Shown: in pieces, positions 18,247 to 26,965 of the stretch | Position numbering within the stretch: the stretch's first letter is position 1 | Layout: every line of letters begins with the position of its first letter | DNA from: Melioribacteraceae bacterium | GTDB taxonomy: Bacteria > Bacteroidota > Ignavibacteria > Ignavibacteriales > Melioribacteraceae | NCBI GenBank assembly: GCA_030584085.1 | Contig: CP129490.1 | Span: forward strand, 3,071,511-3,135,510 | Length of the DNA stretch: 64,000 nt | Reading direction: 5' to 3' | The notes under the pieces: model-generated | Database searches by the model: none | What the model was told of the DNA's origin: nothing | Seen by the model: only the letters and a program-made list of their open reading frames with translations | Position numbers and translations under genes: made by a program

Positions 18247-19677
18247 TCAAATAATTATTTCACCCGTCCGCATATTGCGCGGGAATTGACTTTTGAGTCC
18301 GTCAGGAAAAGATATTGCCGTACCGAATGCAAAACCCCGGCTTTCAATTAATTTTTGACCTTCACCATCAAACGAACGCTTGATTGTTCCACCGGTTAAA
18401 TAATTTTTTAAGTCATCGGTATCATCTAAATCAATTTTATTTTTTGTGATGTGAGGTGCAAAGTAACGAGCACCGAGTGAATGGAAATGTGCTGTATCAT
18501 TTTTATCTACCAGACCGAATGGAGTTCCGATGCGATGAAATACGCTTAGATCATCAGCTTCCCAGCTTTTGTGAAGGAAGAAAATATCATTACCTCTAAA
18601 TAAATATTGATGCTCTTGGAAATATTCAAATTCAATTCCGTAATGATCACACAAACCAAATAAATATTTTTCAATCTTCTTACTTCTTGCAGAAATCATT
18701 TCGCGATCACGCGGTTTAATTTCTGCTTTTCTGTTCGCGATTGTTGAATCGATTTTTCGAAGCTTTGCTACAAAAAATCCTTCAGAGTTTATTTCCCAAG
18801 GAATAATTCTTCTTGTTTTATTTAACTCGGAAGAAAACTGATTTCCGTTATAACTTGTAAATCCCTCATGCGATTTAACGGGCAATTCAATTACTTCCAA
18901 TTCAACTGGATAATTTTGTAAAACTTTGTTTATGATAAATTCGTTTTCTTCAACTGTCATCGTACAAGTTGAGTAAACAATCTCAGCACCGACTTTTGCC
19001 ATTTTAATAGCGCTGATTAACATTCGCAATTGTAAATTTGCAATTTTATCAACTTGATTTGTGTTCCACCAATTACTTACTTCACCTTTTTTTTGAACAA
19101 TGCCGAGTGCGCTGCATGGTGCATCAACTAAAATCTTGTCAAAGTAATTCTCAAAAACTTTACTGAGTAGTTCACCTTTGAATTTTATTACACCGATATT
19201 CACAAAGTTGAGTTTATCCAGATTAAAGACCAATCCTTTTATTCTGTTTACATTAGGTTCATTTGCATAAAGTGTTCCTCGATTATTCATCACCTCTGCA
19301 AGCTGAGTTGTCTTTGATCCTGGTGCGGCTGCAAGATCAAGAACTTTATCGTTCTCAGTCGGTTTCAAAACATGCGGCGGAATCATTGACGATAAACTCT
19401 GTATGTAATATTTACCAAGGGCAAATTCTAAAGTCTTCCCTATCATTTGAGTCCCGCTAAGAACTCTGTAAGCTAATGGAACATTTTCAATCTTCTCTAA
19501 CTGTATTCCATAATTTGCAAGTCGAGATAACATATTTTGTTCATCGACAAATGACGAGATTCTTAAGTAAGGGTTGTATTCGCTTTGATGATAGTCTATG
19601 TAATTTTTTAGAAACGTTTCACTAAAAACATCTTTAATGTAAGATGTAATGTTTTCGCTTAACTGAATGTTCTGCAT
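18247..19677 (-). CDS. RsmB/RsmF-type 5-methylcytosine RNA methyltransferase
   Basis: SAM-dependent methyltransferase of the NOL1/NOP2/Sun family, 476 residues, close in length to RsmF (YebU). The SAM-binding motif is VLDLAAAPGSKTTQLAE (about 109-126). The two cysteine motifs are ILVDAPCSALG (about 180-191) and EIVYSTCTM (about 230-239). The C-terminal third (about 290-476) resembles the RsmF extension with a PUA-like part. RsmF targets 16S rRNA C1407; this specificity is only inferred. The gene is one base after a 141-codon gene of unknown function and, through it, follows mazEF on the same strand. Confidence 0.88.
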   Translation of the reverse strand: MQNIQLSENITSYIKDVFSETFLKNYIDYHQSEYNPYLRISSFVDEQNMLSRLANYGIQLEKIENVPLAYRVLSGTQMIGKTLEFALGKYYIQSLSSMIPPHVLKPTENDKVLDLAAAPGSKTTQLAEVMNNRGTLYANEPNVNRIKGLVFNLDKLNFVNIGVIKFKGELLSKVFENYFDKILVDAPCSALGIVQKKGEVSNWWNTNQVDKIANLQLRMLISAIKMAKVGAEIVYSTCTMTVEENEFIINKVLQNYPVELEVIELPVKSHEGFTSYNGNQFSSELNKTRRIIPWEINSEGFFVAKLRKIDSTIANRKAEIKPRDREMISARSKKIEKYLFGLCDHYGIEFEYFQEHQYLFRGNDIFFLHKSWEADDLSVFHRIGTPFGLVDKNDTAHFHSLGARYFAPHITKNKIDLDDTDDLKNYLTGGTIKRSFDGEGQKLIESRGFAFGTAISFPDGLKSQFPRNMRTGEIII

Positions 19678-19678
19678 T

Positions 19679-20104
19679 TTAATGTCGTTTTAGATTGAGT
19701 GAATTGAATATATAATTTGATATTTCGGGAAATGATTTTGAATCCGGGAATGTTGATTTGAATTCCTTCTTAATTTGTTCAAGAAGTTCATCTAAATATT
19801 TTTCATACGATTTGACAACCGATTTAATTTCATTTACATCAATCGGACAATTAATATATTTCGGCTTAGTTCTATTTGAATAAAGAATAAATTTTGCTTT
19901 ATAAATATCGTCTACTTTTAATTCTTCATTTCCATGTTCATCAAGTATTTCATAAGTGCCGAATAATTCCGAGCCCAATACCAAAACTTTTTGTGGAAGT
20001 ATAATTTTTTCTGTTTTTCCGGATGAAAGAAAATCATCAGGGAAAGAATTAATTTTTCCTTTATTATTTGTTACCCACTCTTTTGCAAATTCTTTTTCTT
20101 TCAT
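19679..20104 (-). CDS. Unknown 141-residue protein between mazF and the methyltransferase gene
   Basis: Not recognised. The product is charged, soluble and without signal peptide or membrane segment. The N-terminal half has short beta strands (KIILPQKVLVLGSELFGTYEILDE, then YKAKFILYSNRTKPKYI). The C-terminal half is helical (EIKSVVKSYEKYLDELLEQIKKEF). It starts 12 nt after mazF and ends one base before the methyltransferase ATG, so all three are probably on one transcript. It could be a third component of the toxin module or an unrelated protein. Confidence 0.7.
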   Translation of the reverse strand: MKEKEFAKEWVTNNKGKINSFPDDFLSSGKTEKIILPQKVLVLGSELFGTYEILDEHGNEELKVDDIYKAKFILYSNRTKPKYINCPIDVNEIKSVVKSYEKYLDELLEQIKKEFKSTFPDSKSFPEISNYIFNSLNLKRH

Positions 20105-20115
20105 AAAAATTTTAT

Positions 20116-20478
20116 TTATTTACTAAATAATAGCGCTTCTAACTTTGCCATAACTTCCAACATTGCATCATTTTGCAACTTGGTAATGAATTCAGCATTC
20201 CTGGATTTCCAATCAAGATTTTTAACTTGATCAGATAATATTACTCCGTTAATGCTATCATTGTCAGGAATAAGCACCTCGAATGGGTAATTTTTTCGTT
20301 TACTAGTTATTGGACAGAATACAGCAAGGTTTGTTTTTTCATTATAAATTTTTGGTGAAATGACTAAAGCGGGTCGTCTGCCCTTTTGTTCGCGACCAGT
20401 TTGCGGATCGAAATCTAACCAAACAATTTCTCCCTTACCCGGAATATACTTCTTCACTTTATCTATCGATTTTACCAA
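20116..20478 (-). CDS. mazF: MazF-family endoribonuclease toxin
   Basis: Sequence-specific mRNA interferase, 120 residues. It matches E. coli MazF along its length: GEIVWLDFDPQTGREQKGRRPALVISP, FCPITSK with the catalytic Thr, YPFEVLIPD and DQVKNLDWKSRNAEF. The Arg of RRPALV corresponds to the catalytic arginine, so the toxin looks intact. The start is a TTG overlapping the end of mazE by 7 nt, a coupling arrangement that keeps antitoxin translation ahead of toxin. The cleavage sequence cannot be predicted here. Confidence 0.93.
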   Translation of the reverse strand: MVKSIDKVKKYIPGKGEIVWLDFDPQTGREQKGRRPALVISPKIYNEKTNLAVFCPITSKRKNYPFEVLIPDNDSINGVILSDQVKNLDWKSRNAEFITKLQNDAMLEVMAKLEALLFSK

Positions 20479-20714
20479 ACTTCATTTCCGGTTGACTTTC
20501 CAAATTCTATTTCATCATGAAGATTTAAGCTCTCAATACCATCTATCATTTTCTTTAAAGAGTATTTCTTCTCTTTAATTGGTTCGATTACAAGTCGATT
20601 TTTTTCCAGCTTTAATTCAACAAATTCTTCTTCATAAATCTTTGATTGGAAAGCAAATGCTTTCGGAATACGCAATGCCAAGCTGTTTCCCCACTTTTGA
20701 ATTTTTACTTTCAT
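20472..20714 (-). CDS. mazE: MazE-family antitoxin (AbrB/SpoVT fold)
   Basis: An 80-residue antitoxin and autorepressor. The N-terminal AbrB-like swapped-hairpin domain reads KVKIQKWGNSLALRIPK, the usual MazE signature. The C-terminal tail (about 50-80, acidic and flexible) would wrap around MazF. It is the first gene of the minus-strand unit mazE-mazF-unknown-methyltransferase. The module is divergently placed neither to lgt nor to lipoprotein genes; the next upstream gene also reads minus. Confidence 0.92.
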   Translation of the reverse strand: MKVKIQKWGNSLALRIPKAFAFQSKIYEEEFVELKLEKNRLVIEPIKEKKYSLKKMIDGIESLNLHDEIEFGKSTGNEVW

Positions 20715-20804
20715 AAAAATATTCCCTTAAAGATGTTTCTACAATAAAGATACATTCACCGAGTCAATTTTTCAATTAAAATCGGTTCCACTAATAATTC
20801 GACG

Positions 20805-21959
20805 TTATTTAAGTGACTTGAAATTAATATCAACTTCTTCGGGATTTTCAATCCAATCAGCTATAAAAATATTTGTTTCACGACTTTCCATTCGATCAAT
20901 ATTCCGGTTCGATGCGAAAACAAGTTTCTTGCCGTCGAATGAAAACATTGGGAATGCATCGAAGGTACCTGAGTGTGTAATTTGAGTTAATCCGGTTCCG
21001 TCTATGTTTATCATGAATATGTCGAATAATCTTCCGCCATATTCAAGTGAATGATGATTTGAACAGAATAAGATTCTTTTTCCATCGGGATGAAAAAACG
21101 GAGCCCAATTTGCTCCTGGTAAATCAGTTACTTGCTGAACATTTTTACCGTCAACATCAGCCACAAAGATTTGAAGTTCTTTCGGCTCGACTAAATCTTG
21201 TGCTAGCAATTCTTTGTAATCCGCAGCGGCTTGTCCAACCGGACGACTTGCACGCCAAACAATTTTCTTAGAATCACGAGAAAAGAATGCACCGCCGTCA
21301 TATCCAAGTTCATCTGTTAATTGTAAATATTCACCTGTTTGTAAATCGTATCGCCACAAATCCAAATCACCTGAACGGGTTGATGTAAATATTATATATC
21401 GTCCGTCATGAGAAGCGGTTGCTTCCGCATCGTAACTTTCTCCGCCGATTAACATCTCCAAATCAGTTCCATTTGGATTTGACACATAAATATTATAGCT
21501 GTCATATATCGGCCAGACGTATCTCCCCTCACTAAACATAACCTCTTCGGGGCAAGCCGAATCTGCTTCGTGAGTTGATGCGTAGATAATTCTTCCGTCT
21601 TTTAGAAAATATGAACATGTAGTTCTTCCTAATCCGGTAGAAACACGTTGATAATGATCTCCGTCAGGTAATTTTGAACCATCGGCATTCATTATAAAAA
21701 TTTGGTCGCATCCCTGAAGATTTATTTTATCCCAATCGCTTTGGAATACAAGCTGTTTATCGTCAAAGCTAAAATAGGCTTCGGCGTTGTTTCCACCGTC
21801 GGTAAGTTGAGTAATATTTCGTAAGTGAATTTCGCCGGTGAATCTTAATGAGTCTTGCTCAGACACATATTCACCGGAAGAATTATCAGAACACTGCAAT
21901 AAGAAAAATGAAAGTGATATAGTTATATAAAGAACAACTTTTGTTTTATTGAAAATCAT
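20805..21959 (-). CDS. TolB-like (PD40) beta-propeller lipoprotein
   Basis: A 384-residue lipoprotein. The signal peptide ends in a lipobox (FFLLQC, Cys about 23). The mature part contains WD40-like PD40 blades of the TolB/DPP type: AYFSFDDKQLVFQSDWD, then QIFIMNADGSK, RYIIFTSTRSGDLDLWRYD, GKRILFCSNH and FPMFSFDGKKLVFASNRN. Such propellers bind peptides or act as periplasmic scaffolds; no catalytic triad is seen. It starts 17 nt after the lgt stop, so the lipoprotein may be co-expressed with the enzyme that lipidates it. Confidence 0.8.
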   Translation of the reverse strand: MIFNKTKVVLYITISLSFFLLQCSDNSSGEYVSEQDSLRFTGEIHLRNITQLTDGGNNAEAYFSFDDKQLVFQSDWDKINLQGCDQIFIMNADGSKLPDGDHYQRVSTGLGRTTCSYFLKDGRIIYASTHEADSACPEEVMFSEGRYVWPIYDSYNIYVSNPNGTDLEMLIGGESYDAEATASHDGRYIIFTSTRSGDLDLWRYDLQTGEYLQLTDELGYDGGAFFSRDSKKIVWRASRPVGQAAADYKELLAQDLVEPKELQIFVADVDGKNVQQVTDLPGANWAPFFHPDGKRILFCSNHHSLEYGGRLFDIFMINIDGTGLTQITHSGTFDAFPMFSFDGKKLVFASNRNIDRMESRETNIFIADWIENPEEVDINFKSLK

Positions 21960-21976
21960 ATATTCTCCCGGAAGGA

Positions 21977-22762
21977 TTAATTAACAGAAGTTTTTTGAGG
22001 CCATCTTGTATAAATAAAATAAATACCGGCGACAATTAATGGAATACTCAGCAATTGTCCCATATTCAAAAACATTCCTTCTTCGAAATAGGTTTGATCC
22101 TCTTTTAAGAATTCAATGAAAAATCTAGAACCAAATATCATCAATAAAAATAATCCGAAGATAAAACCATTAGCTAGTTTTTTGTAATTGTTTTTATAAA
22201 GAACAAATAAAAATACAAATGTTATCAAGTAAGCAATCGCTTCATAAAGCTGTGCAGGATGTCTTGGTATGTCGTCAATTTTCGTAAAGACAAATGCCCA
22301 TGCTACATCAGTCGGAAGCCCAATAATTTCTGAGTTAAAAAGATTTCCTAAACGGATGAAAAATGCGGCAAGCGCAACGGTTATAACAATTCTATCCATC
22401 AGCCAAAAATAACTGATGTCTCTTCTTTTTTTAACATAATAATAAATGGCAACTAAAATTCCTACTGCCGCTCCATGACTTGCAAGTCCGCCATGCCAAA
22501 CGGCAATAATTTCAAAAGGATTTTGAAAATAAAAGGAAGGATTATAAAACAAACAATGTCCTAAACGTGCACCCACAACTGTTGCGATTATCATGTACCA
22601 TATTAAATCGGAAAGTTCTTTTTCCGATCTTCCTTCGCGTTTGTAGATCCAAACAAATATCTGGTAACCGATAATAAAAGATAACGCAAATAACAAACCA
22701 TACCATCTTACTGTAAGCGGTCCAATCGAAATGATGTTCGGATTAAAATCCCAAATAATCAA
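21977..22762 (-). CDS. lgt: Prolipoprotein diacylglyceryl transferase
   Basis: Transfers diacylglycerol from phosphatidylglycerol to the lipobox Cys of prolipoproteins in the inner membrane. The 261-residue length and about seven hydrophobic segments are typical. Recognisable motifs are VRWYGLLFALSF, GARLGHCLFYNP, HGGLASHGAAVG (the Lgt signature), RLGNLFNSEIIG and RHPAQLYEA. It sits 11 nt downstream of znuB and 17 nt upstream of the propeller lipoprotein gene, possibly a run-on of the zinc operon. Confidence 0.95.
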   Translation of the reverse strand: MIIWDFNPNIISIGPLTVRWYGLLFALSFIIGYQIFVWIYKREGRSEKELSDLIWYMIIATVVGARLGHCLFYNPSFYFQNPFEIIAVWHGGLASHGAAVGILVAIYYYVKKRRDISYFWLMDRIVITVALAAFFIRLGNLFNSEIIGLPTDVAWAFVFTKIDDIPRHPAQLYEAIAYLITFVFLFVLYKNNYKKLANGFIFGLFLLMIFGSRFFIEFLKEDQTYFEEGMFLNMGQLLSIPLIVAGIYFIYTRWPQKTSVN

Positions 22763-22773
22763 TATTCCCTCAG

Positions 22774-23568
22774 TTACTTCTTACTAAGATATGAAATAAG
22801 GTACCCTATCACAGAAATAAAAATAATAGAGGCTCCAGAAGTTAAATTTAAGTAATATGATATAAATAAACCAAAAATTGTAAATATCAAGCCAAGCAAA
22901 ACAGAAAGTAACATCATTTGTTTTAAGCTTTTGGAATATTTTACCGCAATAGCCGGTGGAATTGACAGCAAAGCAATGACTAAAACAATTCCGACTACTT
23001 TTATAAGCATCACTACAGTTATGGCTATAAGAATTAAAAGAAATAAATAAATTCTTTCAGTATTTAATCCGATGCTTTTAGCAAATTCTTCATCAAATGT
23101 AACCGCTTGAAATTTACCGAAGAAAAAATAAACTGACGTTAAGATGATTAAATTCAATAATATCATTAAAATAAGATCGACTCCGGAAACTAATAGAATA
23201 TTACCAAATAGATATGACATCAAATCCGGTGTATAACCTTCGGATAAATTGATGAAGAAAATGCCGAGTGCCATACCCAAAGCCCAAATAATTCCAATTA
23301 ACATATCCTCGGATTGTTTCTCTTTCCTGCTAATTTTGGCAACAAGAGCTGCTGTAATAATCGAAGCGCCAACCGCTCCAAAAATTGGGTTGAACCCGAG
23401 TAAATAACCAAGTCCGATTCCGCCATAAGTTGAATGAGAAATCCCGCCGGAGATAAAAACAATTTTTTTGACAACAACGTAACTGCCAATGATTCCTGCA
23501 GCAACACTTGCAAGAATACTTGCGGCAATTGCGTTCAGCATAAAATCATATGTAAATATTTCCGGCAT
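22774..23568 (-). CDS. znuB: Zinc ABC transporter permease
   Basis: ABC-3 type inner-membrane permease for Zn or Mn, 264 residues with about eight hydrophobic helices. Characteristic stretches are GGISHSTYGGIGLGYLLG (the cytoplasmic loop that contacts the ATPase), FDEEFAKSIGLN and LLSIPPAIAVKYSKSLKQM. It follows znuC with a one-base gap. The order zur, znuA, znuC, znuB and the Fur-type repressor indicate zinc rather than manganese; the metal is inferred. Confidence 0.92.
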   Translation of the reverse strand: MPEIFTYDFMLNAIAASILASVAAGIIGSYVVVKKIVFISGGISHSTYGGIGLGYLLGFNPIFGAVGASIITAALVAKISRKEKQSEDMLIGIIWALGMALGIFFINLSEGYTPDLMSYLFGNILLVSGVDLILMILLNLIILTSVYFFFGKFQAVTFDEEFAKSIGLNTERIYLFLLILIAITVVMLIKVVGIVLVIALLSIPPAIAVKYSKSLKQMMLLSVLLGLIFTIFGLFISYYLNLTSGASIIFISVIGYLISYLSKK

Positions 23569-23569
23569 A

Positions 23570-24322
23570 TCAGTGATTATGTTCGTCTAAAATTCTGTGG
23601 GGTAATCCATGAGCAATTAAATCAACCGGACATTGATATGTGGCTTCTAACATTTCTCGAGAAATTTCTTTTGAATCATGGAATACTAAATTCTTATTTA
23701 AGCAGGCTATTTTTTCAACATATTGAGAAACAACTCCGATATCATGTGAGATCATTATTATTGTCATATTCTCATTTAGATCGTGTAGAAGTTCATAGAA
23801 ATTTTTCCCGGCTTTGCTATCAACGCTTGCGGTTGGTTCATCTAAGATTAATATTTTAGGATTTACCGATAGAGCACGAGCAATAAGAACTCTCTGTTTC
23901 TGTCCGCCTGACAAGTTACCAATCAACTCATCTTTAAACTCATACATTCCGACTTTTTTTAAACTTTCAGTGGCTGAATTATAATCTTCATTCACAAATC
24001 TTGAAATTAAATTTTGTTTTGATAACCTTCCCATCAAAACAACTTGCATAACAGATATGGGAAAGTCTTTATCAAAATTAAAGAGTTGCGGTACATAACC
24101 GATTGAATGACTCATCTTACTAATTTCTCTACCAAATATTTTCACCGTTCCGCTATTCGGTTTTAATAACCCAACCAGAATTTTAATGAAAGTTGTCTTA
24201 CCTCCGCCATTTGGACCGATGATACCAACAAAATCATTCTCTTCAACTTCAAAGTCGATATCTTCTAAGATTGGTGTTTCGTCATATTTGAAGTAGAGAC
24301 CTTTAACTACGATTGCTTTCAT
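23570..24322 (-). CDS. znuC: Zinc ABC transporter ATPase
   Basis: ATP-binding subunit, 250 residues. Walker A GPNGGGKTTFIK (about 37-48), signature LSGGQKQRVLIARAL (about 138) and Walker B ILILDEPTASVDS (about 158), with a switch His in IMISHD. The C-terminus is His-rich (GLPHRILDEHNH), perhaps metal-sensing. Its start overlaps the znuA stop by 4 nt. Confidence 0.93.
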   Translation of the reverse strand: MKAIVVKGLYFKYDETPILEDIDFEVEENDFVGIIGPNGGGKTTFIKILVGLLKPNSGTVKIFGREISKMSHSIGYVPQLFNFDKDFPISVMQVVLMGRLSKQNLISRFVNEDYNSATESLKKVGMYEFKDELIGNLSGGQKQRVLIARALSVNPKILILDEPTASVDSKAGKNFYELLHDLNENMTIIMISHDIGVVSQYVEKIACLNKNLVFHDSKEISREMLEATYQCPVDLIAHGLPHRILDEHNH

Positions 24323-25158
24323 TTATAGTGCCTTAAAATTATCTCTTTCATTTCGTAAAAATTCTTAAATACATTGGTAGGAAGAGGATTTAATATATCT
24401 AATACAAGATCAAGATCTTGTGCAATAACTTCAGCGGAAGATTTACCATGTTGTGGATCAACAAAAATCACCGATACATTTGAGTTACTAACGATATTCA
24501 TAATTTCTTTCATTTCTTTTGCACTTGCAGATTTACTGCCTTTCTCAATTGAAATTTGTGTAAACCCGAAATCATCCGCAAAATATTCCCAAGAACCATG
24601 ATATGAAAGTATTACTTTGCTGTTAATTTTACTGAAACTCTCTCTTAGTTCATTTTCAATAATATTTAGAGAATCAATAACCATGCTATAGTTATTGTTA
24701 AATTCATCTTGCATTGATGAATCAATATCGATGACGGTCTTTAAAATATTTTCGGAAATAATTCTCAATCTAGCGGGACTTAACCAAATATGTGGATCCG
24801 ACTTTAAATAATCTACATTTTGCGAGAGATCAAAGATTTTTATATTCTTATTTATACCTTTTATTTTTTCCAACCAAACATCTTCAAACTCCATATACTT
24901 ACCGACAGCTAAATAATAATCCGCAACTGAGAGTGATTGGATAAGTTTAGGAGAAGGATCAAAATGATGTGGAGTTGCCCCTTCGGGAATTGAGCAAATT
25001 ACATTAAAATTATCTAGAGTAATTCTTTGTACTAAATCTTTATATGGTGGAATCGTAACGACTATGACTTTCTTCTCATCATCATCGACTTTATGATTGC
25101 ATGATAAGAAAATAAATATGATTAAAATAAAAATTAATTTTTCGCGCAATCGGGACAT
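24319..25158 (-). CDS. znuA: Zinc-binding lipoprotein, ZnuA/SBP family
   Basis: Cluster A-I metal-binding protein, 279 residues. The signal peptide ends at a lipobox (FLSC, Cys about 20), so it is a lipoprotein tethered to the inner membrane facing the periplasm. Metal ligands expected of the family are visible: His in HHFDPSP, SDPHIWLSP, SYHGSWEYF and an acidic residue near VDPQHGKS. The His/Asp-rich loop of proteobacterial ZnuA is absent. The gene overlaps the end of zur by 25 nt, so the repressor and transporter share one message. Confidence 0.9.
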   Translation of the reverse strand: MSRLREKLIFILIIFIFLSCNHKVDDDEKKVIVVTIPPYKDLVQRITLDNFNVICSIPEGATPHHFDPSPKLIQSLSVADYYLAVGKYMEFEDVWLEKIKGINKNIKIFDLSQNVDYLKSDPHIWLSPARLRIISENILKTVIDIDSSMQDEFNNNYSMVIDSLNIIENELRESFSKINSKVILSYHGSWEYFADDFGFTQISIEKGSKSASAKEMKEIMNIVSNSNVSVIFVDPQHGKSSAEVIAQDLDLVLDILNPLPTNVFKNFYEMKEIILRHYK

Positions 25159-25529
25159 CTTCCAATGAACTCCATATAATGATCCAAAATCTTATACTTA
25201 GTTTTCTTATTTATTTCATTGATTATACAGACATTTTTCAATTCTTCAATATTACCACAATCAATACATTTTATAAAATGATGATGATTTTTATCCAATA
25301 CCAAAGAGTACTTGGGTTTACGATCACCAAAATAATGTTCAGCAGCAATACCAATTTCAATAAATAACTTAATTGCACGATACACACTTGAGAAATCAAT
25401 ACTCGAACATTTACTTTGAATTTCATCCAAACTTAGTGGTTTAGTATTCGCTTGTAATACATCTAAAACAGCTTTGCGCGGTTGAGTGAATTTTATCTTA
25501 TTTTCACTAAATATTGTTTTATAATTCAT
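25134..25529 (-). CDS. zur: Fur-family regulator, probable zinc repressor Zur
   Basis: 131-residue metalloregulator. The N-terminal winged helix (FTQPRKAVLDVLQANTKPLSLDEI, recognition helix SSVYRAIKLF) is followed by a dimerisation domain. Two CxxC motifs that bind structural zinc are present (CIDC about 94, CPDC about 127), with HHHF before the first. The zinc specificity is inferred from the downstream znuACB genes. A perfect palindrome 28 bp upstream is a plausible own operator. Confidence 0.88.
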   Translation of the reverse strand: MNYKTIFSENKIKFTQPRKAVLDVLQANTKPLSLDEIQSKCSSIDFSSVYRAIKLFIEIGIAAEHYFGDRKPKYSLVLDKNHHHFIKCIDCGNIEELKNVCIINEINKKTKYKILDHYMEFIGRCPDCAKN

Positions 25530-25556
25530 AGGTAAAATTAATATTGATTAATTCCA

Positions 25557-25575
25557 ATTGCAAATTACTTGCAAT
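25557..25575. promoter_or_regulatory. Candidate Zur operator, perfect 7-5-7 palindrome
   Basis: ATTGCAA, 5 nt (ATTAC), TTGCAAT. A 19-bp perfect inverted repeat of Fur-box size in the 105-bp gap between the divergent zur and LuxR-type regulator genes. It is placed to block the zur-znuACB promoter and possibly the divergent one. Confidence 0.6.
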
Positions 25576-25598
25576 AAGACTTTTTTGTTTTCATTAAC

Positions 25599-25606
25599 TA
25601 TATTTG
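25599..25606 (+). promoter_or_regulatory. Possible -7 box for the LuxR-type regulator gene
   Basis: TATATTTG matches the TAnnTTTG box of Bacteroidota promoters and lies 29 nt upstream of the ATG at 25635. No good TTTG at the expected -33 spacing was found, so support is weak. Confidence 0.28.
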
Positions 25607-25634
25607 TTGAGTTATAAAATTTCGGTCTATTAGT

Positions 25635-26309
25635 ATGATTAAATTAATCATTGCCGATGATCATCAGTTATTCAGACAGGGACTTATTGCTCTGTTGAAT
25701 GAATTTGATGATGTCGAAGTAGTTGGAGAAGCCTGTGATGGTGCAGAGTTAGTTGAATTATTCTTAAAATTACAACCCGATCTTGCAATTGTTGACATAT
25801 CAATGCCCGTGCTTACCGGATACGATGCACTAAACGAAGTACGCAAATTTATACCACGCGCTAAATTTCTCTATTTGTCGATGTACAGCACACCAGAGTA
25901 TGTTCAGTTTACAAGAAAAATTGGCGGGAAAGGGTTGATAGGAAAAAATATTGAACGAAAGGAATTATCTTTTGCGATTAATTCTGTAGTAAATGGTAGA
26001 GAATATTATGGAAAAGAATGGACACAGGAAAAGTTGCAAGAGCTTGAAGATAGTTACCGTAGATCTTCCGACTTGGTAATTGATCCGGATTTATGTTTAA
26101 CGGTTAAGGAAAAAGAAGTATTGTATTATCTTAGTGAAGGTTATTCGACAAAAGAAATTGCAGATCGATTAAATTGCGGAACAAGAACTGTTGAATCTCA
26201 CAGATATAAAATATCAAAAAAAGTCGGGGCTAATTCTTCTGCGCAGTTAATTGCGTTTGCAATAAAATTTGTAAGTGTGCATGAGAGAAAAAAATCGACC
26301 GGAACTTAG
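25635..26309 (+). CDS. NarL/LuxR-type response regulator
   Basis: 224-residue response regulator. The receiver (1-120) has the acidic pair ADDH, the phosphoacceptor Asp in LAIVDISMPVLTG (about 54) and a switch Ser/Thr region. The C-terminal LuxR HTH reads LTVKEKEVLYYLSEGYSTKEIADRLNCGTRTVESHRYKISKK (recognition helix around 185-200). No kinase gene is adjacent. It is divergent from zur, sharing the upstream region with the putative Zur operator, and its 3' end overlaps the convergent ccmB stop by 4 nt. Confidence 0.9.
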   Translation: MIKLIIADDHQLFRQGLIALLNEFDDVEVVGEACDGAELVELFLKLQPDLAIVDISMPVLTGYDALNEVRKFIPRAKFLYLSMYSTPEYVQFTRKIGGKGLIGKNIERKELSFAINSVVNGREYYGKEWTQEKLQELEDSYRRSSDLVIDPDLCLTVKEKEVLYYLSEGYSTKEIADRLNCGTRTVESHRYKISKKVGANSSAQLIAFAIKFVSVHERKKSTGT

Positions 26310-26965
26310 TCTTTCCAAATAAAATCAAAAAGAAGATAAGAAGCAGTTAACATTATTACATCATAACAAACTAACACCGCAATTTCTACAAAAGATTCCT
26401 CTAGTGTATCTCCATCCATCGCAAATTTTGTTAATTCCAATAACGTTAATATAAGTGGAAGTAAAATCGGGAAGGATAAAACCGGGTACAATGTTCCTTT
26501 GGAACTTGCTTTAGAAATTATTGCCGCTATGATTGTAGATGAAACCGCGATTCCTATATTACCGAGAATAAAAGTAACTGAAAACAAAGCGAAGTTATTT
26601 ATTACAAAAGATTCAAACAGTATAAAAAATAAAAATGTTATTGCGATATTCATAAGGAATACGAGAAGTAGGTTAAAAATTAACTTCCCCGAATAAATTG
26701 TAGAAGGTGAGGCAATAAGTTGCAGTGTTAAAGTTGTGCCGCGTTCTTCCTCGGAAACAAACGCTCTTGAAAGACCCGACATTGCCGAGAAAAATATAAC
26801 TACCCACAATAATCCGCCGGTTAAATATTCAGTTATTTTTTCGCTTCCTATTGAAAACAAAATCACGCTTATAGTCACAAGGATAAACATTGCTAATGCG
26901 TTTATTGCATAACGTGTTCTTAATTCTGAATGCCAATCTTTTCTAAATAATGAATACGCTTTCAT
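26306..26965 (-). CDS. ccmB: Heme exporter protein CcmB
   Basis: Membrane subunit of the CcmAB transporter used in cytochrome c maturation system I, 219 residues with about six hydrophobic segments. Typical pieces are WHSELRTRYAINALAMFILV, EEERGTTLTLQL and GTLYPVLSFPILLPLIL. It overlaps ccmA by 4 nt (ATGA). Other ccm genes (ccmC, E, F) are not in the window; in this lineage they usually lie elsewhere, which cannot be checked here. Confidence 0.85.
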   Translation of the reverse strand: MKAYSLFRKDWHSELRTRYAINALAMFILVTISVILFSIGSEKITEYLTGGLLWVVIFFSAMSGLSRAFVSEEERGTTLTLQLIASPSTIYSGKLIFNLLLVFLMNIAITFLFFILFESFVINNFALFSVTFILGNIGIAVSSTIIAAIISKASSKGTLYPVLSFPILLPLILTLLELTKFAMDGDTLEESFVEIAVLVCYDVIMLTASYLLFDFIWKD

